DNA from: Tetradesmus obliquus
Lineage: Eukaryota > Chlorophyta > Chlorophyceae > Sphaeropleales > Scenedesmaceae
Direction of reading: 5' to 3'
Assembly (NCBI GenBank): GCA_030272155.1
Contig: CP126194.1
Location: forward strand, 124,001 to 188,000
Length of the DNA: 64,000 nt
Shown: one piece after another, positions 1 to 6,650 of the stretch
How positions within the stretch are numbered: the first letter of the stretch is position 1
Layout: each line of letters begins with the position of its first letter
The notes under the pieces: model-generated
What the model was told of the DNA's origin: nothing
Databases searched by the model: none
Seen by the model: only the letters and a program-made list of their open reading frames with translations
Made by a program: the position numbers and the translations under genes

Positions 1-258
1 CGAGCGCGAGGTGTGGCACTGCTGGTGGTGAGGAGGGCATGCCCTGCTGCGTGTGTCAGAGGATAGATTGAAGAAGTGTGCTGTGGATGCGCTGATCATC
101 AAGCGGATATAATGGCACTGCATTGTCTGTCGAGATATGCGGCACCTCTTTTTGCACTCTGGCATTTTCTTTATGCAACCCTGTGCAATCAGCAGAGCCA
201 GTGGGCTGGGCATGTGGGGCGCATGATGGCTGGCTGGCCTCCGAGCAGGCCGACCAGC

Positions 259-297
259 GGCTGTACCAGTGGGTGTGCTCTTGGCTGTACCAGTGGG
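259..297. repeat. Pair of 15-bp direct repeats
   Basis: GGCTGTACCAGTGGG occurs at 259-273 and again at 283-297, 24 bp apart. No function is suggested. Confidence 0.8.
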
Positions 298-768
298 ATT
301 ATTACATTTGACCACTGAGCACCCAGGGTTGAATGCCCCTTGTGCAACCTTTACCTGGCATATGGCACGTGCTGTCTGAGCAGCAACAGCGCAATTACGT
401 TTTGTACCGTCCAATGCATGCTGGGCAATGCCTGATTATTCGTGTTGCTGTCACAGCTGTCACCGCCGGCGCGTGCCTGCTGCAGCTGCTTCAGTGTGCC
501 GCGCGGCACTTTGCCATGACAACACTCACTGGCAATGTTGCATGTAGTACTGCCTGGGCAGTGAGTAGCATCGTCACTCTTACGTGATCAGCTGGTCATG
601 CATGCTATGCAGTAGTGCTGCAGAGTCGCTGTGGTGCACAGCGAGCAGCTTGGCGAGCAGCTTGTCACAGTGACCGTCCCGGTATTACACAGGTGGTGAT
701 GCCGCTTACATGGGCATTTGCAACGGTGAAATTGCCATAGCAATTGTAATGTATGCAATCGGCAACTT

Positions 769-780
769 TATATATATATA
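769..780. repeat. (TA)6 microsatellite
   Basis: Six TA units follow a TT pair. It could be read as a TATA-like element, but no gene start is recognisable downstream, so I call it a microsatellite only. Confidence 0.8.
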
Positions 781-1267
781 GCAATCCTTCCGTACCGTTA
801 AATGCGCTCTAGTGCACACTGTGCCAGTACAAAGTCGCGCCAAGCTTTGCTTGAAGGTGCGCAGCTTTGCTTTTTTCATGCTAGACTGTCCATCTTTTCA
901 AAGTGGTGCCATACCCTGGGGTCATAAAGCGTTTCAGTGACATTCAACGTGCTGTTGCTGCTGCTGCTGCTATCACAGTGTGTACGGCATCGGCAGCAAG
1001 AGGTGTGGGCACTATGGCAGCCCTACATGCGAGTTGTGCGGTTCAGAGTACACGGTGTCACTACCCAGACTACCACGGACAAGAGGATCGAAGACCGTCA
1101 GTGCCGTTGCCCCCGAAGGGCATCGTGGCTCTTCGGGACGGCGCTGACCAGGTGTTGTTATGTTTGCAGGTAATGCTAGACAACATAGGAGCAGACGCAG
1201 GACCTGCACATGCTAATCTGAGGTTCAGCAGCCATGGTGGCCTTTCGGGGGACCACTTCTTGCCATC

Positions 1268-1988
1268 ACTAGGCACTGGTACGAAAGTAGCGCAAAGGCA
1301 GCATACTCATTGAATGCAACTTTCAACAACGAATCTAAATCAAATTGAGCCACTATATGGGGTGCTGTGTAACTTGAGTAAAGTGCTTGCAAACCACCTG
1401 CTGCGCCCCGACTCTTTGAATTTTCGCGGGTCTGTTATCTGCTGCTTTCTGCTGCTATAGGGCGCTGCTGCCTGCACATATGTATTCATGTAACCGGTTC
1501 TACTTCTGGGCAGCACTTGCTGGCTGATCAGGCTCTGCAGTTGTGGTGTGCCAAGTGCCCTGCCGCTGTTGTTGCGGTCTGCTGTCTGGCCCTGTACGTT
1601 GTGCGCTGCGCTGCTGCTGCTAATCTTGTTGCGGATCACCGATCGACGTTTCAGCATTACAGGCAGCTGCTGCGCGTGTGCAGCTAGGGTGGTTGAGCAC
1701 AGTTGGTTGAGTGCTGCCATTCCACACACTCTCCTGCAGACATTCATCTTGTGTGATCACGCTGAATTCTGGAGCTGAAAAGAACTAGCAGTTTGGAGCG
1801 GGCGCTGCAAGCAGGTGAGGTGCCTGCAGGACAGCTGACATGCAAGCAAACCAAGGCAGCAGGTTCAGCAGCTGTGCCTTGCTGTACCTACCACAAGCAG
1901 CAGGTTGCTGTGCCAGCATGGCTTTCTGTTTGTGTGCTATGTGGCTTTGTCTCATATCTGGGATGCTAGGTTCGTACCCTACCCCACT
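1268..1988. mobile_element. L segment, leftmost copy (721 bp, MITE-like)
   Basis: L begins ACTAGGCACTGGTACGAA and ends TTCGTACCCTACCCCACT. Its ends are imperfect inverted copies: with the neighbouring C or G included, 17 of 25 positions match, among them an intact GGTACGAA and an in-register TAGC. Both ends carry ACT. In this copy the left neighbour is unique flank (TTGCCAT) rather than a core, so the left end of L is seen in two contexts and looks like a true boundary. No transposase is encoded. A 135-codon minus-strand frame at 1340-1747 resembles nothing I know. It could be a non-autonomous DNA transposon or remnant flank DNA copied during amplification. The left end reads CACTA when the preceding C is counted, but the right end does not give the matching TAGTG, so I do not assign it to the CACTA superfamily. 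Confidence 0.55.
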
Positions 1989-2290
1989 GAAGGCAAAAAT
2001 GCACATCTTCCTTTGCTGCAGCAGTTCTCAGCCTGCATTGCAATCCTGCTGCTGCTGTTTCTGGGCAAAGTTGATGAATTGCCTGCCCACCTGTTTATGT
2101 TATAGCAGGCCTGCTGCAGCTGCTGCTGGTGGTGCAGCTGTCCCAAATCCTGCATTACTGTTGTTTGCAATTGCTGGGACCTGCCTGGCCAGCAGCACAT
2201 TCAGCAGCAGACAGCAGAGTGCAGCTCAGAGGAGGGTGCTGTCACCTGCTGTAGCCTCTGTTTTTCGAATGCACACTTTGCCAGGCAAGA

Positions 2291-2305
2291 CAGCAGCAGC
2301 AGCAG
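2291..2305. repeat. (CAG)5 microsatellite
   Basis: Five CAG units lie inside the low-complexity start of the core. The repeat number is the same in every unit. Confidence 0.85.
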
Positions 2306-2490
2306 CCTGGTGGTCATGCAGTGCTGCTGCTAAATTTTCAAAAGCACATTCAGAGCACAGCCTTGTCTTGAAAGACGTTTTAAAAGCAATCCGAATTGTC
2401 TGCTGTTGCTGCCGCAGCACGATCGAGCTGGCGTAGCCTGCACAGGTGTCTTGGACTCACTGGCTCCGTGACCAGGCTGGCTGCCCGGCG

Positions 2491-2522
2491 TCTTACCGGA
2501 GAAAATTCTCGGCCCAGTAAGA
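2491..2522. other. Interrupted hairpin
   Basis: Outer arms TCTTAC (2491-2496) and GTAAGA (2517-2522) are perfect inverted repeats. An inner GAGAA/TTCTC pair (2499-2503 and 2506-2510) sits around two A residues. It lies directly before a TGTAA motif. It could be part of a 3' end or a protein-binding palindrome. The function is unknown. Confidence 0.4.
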
Positions 2523-2527
2523 TGTAA
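2523..2527 (+). promoter_or_regulatory. TGTAA, possible algal poly(A) signal
   Basis: TGTAA is the common poly(A) signal of chlorophyte mRNAs. Here it follows the hairpin at 2491-2522 and would serve a plus-strand transcript arriving from the left, for example one running out of L or the preceding unit. Such a short motif also occurs by chance. Confidence 0.25.
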
Positions 2528-3060
2528 GAATCAGCTATTATGTATGAGGATAAGTTTGCAGCGTGACAGCTGTCTGCATCGAGAGTGGCTGATTCGGCAG
2601 CACTTCCCCGTCACGGATTACCTGACTCAAACACAGCTTTCTCCTGCCGTGCGTCAGCTCAATTTAATTCTTGAATAGATGTTATTACAATGCCAAGAGT
2701 GCAGCGACATCAATGCATCCTGCTTGGTAGGGCAACCGTTGAGACAAGTAACGTGTGGTTCAGTAGCTGGAGCTGCATGAAGCACATGTTAGCACGTACA
2801 ATAATTAATTTCAACCGTAACAAGTACAATCATTCACGCACATCGGCTCAACTCGCCTGCATGTGAACTGCCCATCAACAGCACTGCTGCCCTGGCAGAA
2901 CTGCCTTGCCACGCGCCCGCGCTTTTCACTCTGGGCCAGTCTATGCACCAATACACCATCTGACAATTATTATCAGATAACAATCTATCAACTAATCATG
3001 CCTGTGGCTGTCCATGCTGGCATACAGTTGAAAACAAAGACATAACCACCCAGCTACAGC

Positions 3061-4571
3061 ATGGCACCAGCACATCGCCGGCGCCGTGCGGTGCGCACAC
3101 ACAGGAGCCCAACCAGCAGAGGAGCTGTCAGAAAGGTGAGCTTGCAGGGAGTGTCAATCAACGACCTGCTGACAGCTGCTAGCTGTCTAGAGTGCAGCCA
3201 GCAGCCATATACATTCTAAGCCCTGCAGCAGCAGCAGCAGCGTGCTCAGCGCTGATCATCCCTAGGCCAGTTGCCAGCCGTACCCGTGCGCTGCTTGTTG
3301 TCACGGCATACAAACACCCTGTCCAGCCTGCTGCGCACCACATCCCACAAATCTGGCAGCCTCAGTGCATCAGCCATGACAGAGGCAGGTGTGATGTTCA
3401 TGAATGTGTCACGCAGCGTCCGCTGCAGATCACGCGGTGATACATCTGCACCAGTCAGCTGGTAGGTGTTGTACAGATGGTTACGGAAGCTAGCCTTGAG
3501 GCTGCCGAATGCATGCTCAATGGGCTGGTTGAAGTCTGGGGAGTAGGGTGCAATTTGCAGCACCTGCTCTGGGCTGATGCCAACTGCAGCTAGGAGCTCT
3601 GCGGCATCTTGCCCGACATGAACACTGGGGTTGTCGAAGATGTACAGCGGCGTAGTGCCGCGCGTGCGCTGCTGTTGGTTAGCCTTCTCTGCAAGCTCCT
3701 TCATGCAGTGGACAAACTCCAGCTGTGTCATGCTCTTGGCCTTCACGTTCTTCTTCTTCTTCTGCCTCTTCAACTGCAGGTGCAGGTTTTGCCGGGTTGG
3801 CAGCGGAAAGCCTTGTTAGCAGCAGCGCAGCTGAATGTGGATGTGCAAGTGGATGATAAGGGACGCCCATTCATCAGGCTTGAGGCAGATGGGAAAAGCA
3901 GGCCCAGGATCATCAGCTTGGGGATACGCAAGCGGCCACTGCACTGGGCCATGACGGGTTGCCTGCCAGGTGTGCAGCACTTCAAGTTCTGCGAGCCGCG
4001 CGCTGCCGCAACTGAAGCAGCTCTGGAGTGCAAGCAGTGTGCATGTTTGATGCCTAATGTGGGTGGCACAGGCGCACGCAACATGCCTGCAAGTGAGGAG
4101 CAGCTGATGCGCAAGCTGTACAGGTTGGGAATATGTGACAGCATGTGCGCGCAAGTGGCAGTAGGGTGGTGGCGAGGCCGGGTCGATTTCTTGCATGCGC
4201 AGCGCAGCGTGCTGATTCAAGCAGATGGGACATGCCATGACACTGGTATGTATGACAACAGCACAGAGAAGCTGTTGCAGCGCAACGTTGCCTTCTGTGC
4301 TGCTGCGTATGCCAAGTTCCTGCCAGCAGGCGGCAGTGTGCTGCGGGTGCGCACATGTGAAAGTGACTGGCAGGATTCCCTGGAGACTGGTTTCCAGCTT
4401 GCTGCTGGGGGTGGTGTCATTGTGCTGTCACCAAGCTACTCTGTTGTTATGGTCAGCGCAGGCCGCGGTGTGCAGCGCGCCTTCCCTGAGGCACTGCGAG
4501 ATGCACTGCCACGTTGTGTGTACACAGAACGCAACAGCTGGCATGTCCTTCAATGGCGCGCATCTAACTAA
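3061..4571 (+). CDS. Vsr/DUF559/EDxHD-like nuclease, spliced (unit 1)
   Basis: Exon 1 is 3061-3135 and exon 2 is 3780-4571, giving 288 aa. The ATG at 3061 is preceded by an in-frame TAA at 3043. Exon 1 encodes a basic leader (eight Arg in 25 residues, an RRRR run; possible nuclear localisation signal) ending AAG|GTGAGC. The acceptor CTGCAG|GTG restores phase 0. Exon 2 has a Cys cluster (C96, C109, C112, C114; possible zinc site). The nuclease core follows: acidic E131/E132 heading a helix, D161 in VDF, then IQADGTCHD with D174, H178 and D179, and LRV (R214). This order matches the Vsr-fold DUF559/EDxHD nucleases, except that Gln replaces the usual Glu of IExDG. Exon 2 lies antisense inside the transposase intron. 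Without splicing, the first in-frame ATG after 3780 is at 3951, inside the conserved region. Reading through the donor instead gives a 52-aa product stopping at 3217-3219. The biological role is unknown; homing or a transposition accessory role is possible. Confidence 0.7.
3226..3240. repeat. (CAG)5 microsatellite
   Basis: Five CAG units lie just downstream of the transposase stop codon (minus strand), inside the nuclease intron. Confidence 0.85.
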
Positions 4572-5467
4572 TAGCAGCACACACTCACATAGTATGGTGT
4601 GTTGGGGTTGCCAACGTGGTCAATGTTGTCTGTTGTGCCGGTGGTGAACTTGCAGTAGACAGCGCCGTGCACCGCGTTGACGGCGCACACAAAGTGTAGC
4701 TTGACTGGTTTGTTGTCCTGGCCCTTGCGCATCCACTTGCATGGTAGCACAGCATGTACGTTTGCATCATGTGCATCGCAATACACCTTGATGGCGCCGC
4801 CTGCTAGGTTGGACATCCAGAGTTTGCACTCATCAACAAAATAAATTCTGCTCAGCAAGTCTGGCTCATCCTGGAACATCTTGTAGAGCCTCTCTGCTGC
4901 AGCCTTTCTCCTGTCTTTCTGCTTGTCTGTCAGGTCCATCTTTACATCTATTCTTCTGCGCACCAGGTTGGGGTCGACAGCTTTCATGCGCTTCAGCAGT
5001 TGCTTGGGCCTGATGTTGTACTTCCTGCATAGGCCACCCAGGTACTCATTTTCCTGACAAGCAAGTTTGATTGATGTCCACCATACATGCACGTCGACTT
5101 TCTTCTTTGCTTCTGCACTTGGGTAGGCCTTGACTACCTTGCCAGCTTTGAATGTTTCACTGGCCTTTAATGCCACGTCATCTGGGACTTTTGGGGGTCT
5201 GCCCTTGTGCTTGGGAGTTGCCACCGTGCCATACTGCTTGAAGTTCTTGTAGTGGGTCATGCAGAAGGAATTCAGGTCCTGTTTGATTTGAGCAGCATGC
5301 TTAGGATAGTGTACTCTGTAATAGCCTGCCGCGCCCTTTGGACTGCCGGCGATGGCTAGCATCGTGAGCACCGCCACCACCGCCGCCACCCGCGCGCCCG
5401 TTGACTTGCGGTTGCTCTCCCATCCCAAAGGGTGCTTGCGCACCATGGACAGCCACCCTGCAGCCAT
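3246..5467 (-). CDS. Tc1/mariner/IS630-type DDE transposase, spliced (unit 1)
   Basis: Exon 1 is 5467-4589 (293 codons) and exon 2 is 3773-3246 (175 aa plus TGA), giving 468 aa. The start is the first ATG after an in-frame stop. The donor TAT|GTGAGT and acceptor CTGCAG|TTG join in phase 0. A CTAAC branch-point-like motif lies about 40 nt before the acceptor. Predicted domains: N-terminal DNA-binding region with a GRPPK (AT-hook-like) linker at residues 89-93; catalytic D212 in YFVDECKLW; a GTTD motif near 277; a Lys-rich run at the start of exon 2 (possible nuclear signal); D340 in IFDNPSVH; and E379 in YSPDFNQPIEH. These are the three catalytic positions of the superfamily, with 38 residues between D340 and E379 (DD38E spacing). 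Splicing is required: exon 1 alone ends six codons past the donor and lacks D340 and E379. The 815-bp intron carries nuclease exon 2 on the other strand. I see no inactivating change. Confidence 0.9.
3774..3779. other. Palindromic CTGCAG, 3' splice site for both genes
   Basis: On the plus strand CTGCAG is followed by GTG, the first codon of nuclease exon 2. On the minus strand the same six bases are followed by TTG, the first codon of transposase exon 2. Both joins are in phase 0. A plus-strand pyrimidine tract (3749-3773) precedes it, formed by the complement of the transposase lysine codons. Equivalent sites start at 7364, 10954, 15264, 18854, 22444, 26034, 30344, 33934, 37524, 41834, 46144, 49734, 54044, 58354 and 61944. 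A second plus-strand acceptor, GTGCAG|GTT, lies 6 nt downstream and would drop two residues. Confidence 0.65.
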
Positions 5468-5571
5468 GGATTCAAAACATATGCAGGCGTCAGCTGTGCT
5501 TCTGCTAGCAGTGCAAACAGAAATAACATGTCAGGTCAACCTAATGTTTGCAGCAACCTGGGGTTTGACCA

Positions 5572-5584
5572 GCCTTCTGAAGGC
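5572..5584. other. 13-bp palindromic core junction, W = T
   Basis: GCCTTC-T-GAAGGC joins core 1 to core 2. The same T form occurs at 9162, 20652, 24242, 35732, 60152 and 63742 (start positions). The two arms are the inverted 6-bp ends of the core, so the cores abut with a one-base spacer. Confidence 0.95.
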
Positions 5585-6650
5585 AAAAATGCACATCTTC
5601 CTTTGCTGCAGCAGTTCTCAGCCTGCATTGCAATCCTGCTGCTGCTGTTTCTGGGCAAAGTTGATGAATTGCCTGCCCACCTGTTTATGTTATAGCAGGC
5701 CTGCTGCAGCTGCTGCTGGTGGTGCAGCTGTCCCAAATCCTGCATTACTGTTGTTTGCAATTGCTGGGACCTGCCTGGCCAGCAGCACATTCAGCAGCAG
5801 ACAGCAGAGTGCAGCTCAGAGGAGGGTGCTGTCACCTGCTGTAGCCTCTGTTTTTCGAATGCACACTTTGCCAGGCAAGACAGCAGCAGCAGCAGCCTGG
5901 TGGTCATGCAGTGCTGCTGCTAAATTTTCAAAAGCACATTCAGAGCACAGCCTTGTCTTGAAAGACGTTTTAAAAGCAATCCGAATTGTCTGCTGTTGCT
6001 GCCGCAGCACGATCGAGCTGGCGTAGCCTGCACAGGTGTCTTGGACTCACTGGCTCCGTGACCAGGCTGGCTGCCCGGCGTCTTACCGGAGAAAATTCTC
6101 GGCCCAGTAAGATGTAAGAATCAGCTATTATGTATGAGGATAAGTTTGCAGCGTGACAGCTGTCTGCATCGAGAGTGGCTGATTCGGCAGCACTTCCCCG
6201 TCACGGATTACCTGACTCAAACACAGCTTTCTCCTGCCGTGCGTCAGCTCAATTTAATTCTTGAATAGATGTTATTACAATGCCAAGAGTGCAGCGACAT
6301 CAATGCATCCTGCTTGGTAGGGCAACCGTTGAGACAAGTAACGTGTGGTTCAGTAGCTGGAGCTGCATGAAGCACATGTTAGCACGTACAATAATTAATT
6401 TCAACCGTAACAAGTACAATCATTCACGCACATCGGCTCAACTCGCCTGCATGTGAACTGCCCATCAACAGCACTGCTGCCCTGGCAGAACTGCCTTGCC
6501 ACGCGCCCGCGCTTTTCACTCTGGGCCAGTCTATGCACCAATACACCATCTGACAATTATTATCAGATAACAATCTATCAACTAATCATGCCTGTGGCTG
6601 TCCATGCTGGCATACAGTTGAAAACAAAGACATAACCACCCAGCTACAGC

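Larger units (their letters stand above)
1..1267. other. Unique left flank of the array, no gene recognised
   Basis: This stretch is not repeated elsewhere in the window. Several short open frames exist on both strands, but none resembles a known family or has a coherent exon structure. A TGTAA motif at 745-749 matches the usual green-algal poly(A) signal, so 1-750 could be the 3' untranslated end of a gene lying left of the window; this is inference. Low-complexity GCT-rich sequence lies at 951-970. A 10-bp direct repeat (AGCTTTGCTT) occurs at 843-852 and 863-872. The flank meets the array at about 1266/1267, where the sequence changes into the start of the L segment. Confidence 0.6.
1989..3060. 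other. Intergenic region upstream of the nuclease gene
   Basis: About 1.07 kb lies between the core start and the nuclease start codon. The first 450 bp are CTG/CAG-rich and open in more than one frame, with strongly biased translations (Cys, Ala, Leu runs), so I do not call a gene. The rest is less GC-rich. It contains a hairpin with TGTAA (2491-2527) and the small palindrome TTATCAGATAA near 2970. In a tandem array this region plus the preceding 110 bp must contain the promoters for this unit's nuclease and, divergently, for the transposase of the unit to the left. I see no clear TATA box. The region is present at the same offset in every unit. Confidence 0.5.
1989..5577. repeat. Core unit 1
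   Basis: Reference copy of the 3589-bp core, starting GAAGGC and ending GCCTTC (6-bp inverted ends). Contents: CAG-rich low complexity (1989-2436), non-coding AT-richer sequence (2437-3060), then the interleaved nuclease (+) and transposase (-) genes (3061-5467) and 110 bp up to the right end. The right junction is the single base T at 5578. Confidence 0.95.

Noticed and set aside
769..780. TATA box of a host gene
   Set aside because: It is a pure TA repeat with no identifiable start codon or coding exon at a sensible distance.
1266..1275. CACTA-superfamily terminus at the left end of L
   Set aside because: The right end, read inward, is CAGTGGGG and not CACTA, and no TNP2-like transposase is present.
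903..1313. 136-codon plus-strand frame in the left flank
   Set aside because: Strong trinucleotide-repeat bias, no recognisable domain, and it runs across the flank-array joint, so its end is not native.
1340..1747. 135-codon minus-strand frame in L as a transposase or accessory gene
   Set aside because: No DDE, recombinase or DNA-binding motif is visible, and several overlapping frames are open in the same stretch.
1963..1988. tRNA-like B box (GGTTCGTACCC) near the right end of L
   Set aside because: The invariant A of the T-loop is T, the stem has only four pairs, and no matching A box or cloverleaf is visible; the motif is better explained as part of the inverted ends of L.
1840..2436. 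198-codon plus-strand frame as a third gene
   Set aside because: It is low complexity with homopolymeric Cys/Ala stretches from trinucleotide repeats and lacks family similarity. Kept only as a low-interest observation.
3609..3779. Plus-strand frame starting at ATG 3609 as the nuclease start
   Set aside because: This part is the exact antisense of transposase exon 2 including the DNPSVH motif; a canonical upstream exon at 3061-3135 joins in frame at 3780 and gives a sensible basic leader.
3816..4238. Minus-strand frames opposite nuclease exon 2 (for example 3816-4238 and 3770-4144)
   Set aside because: They are shadows of the nuclease frame, lie inside the transposase intron, and show no family motifs.
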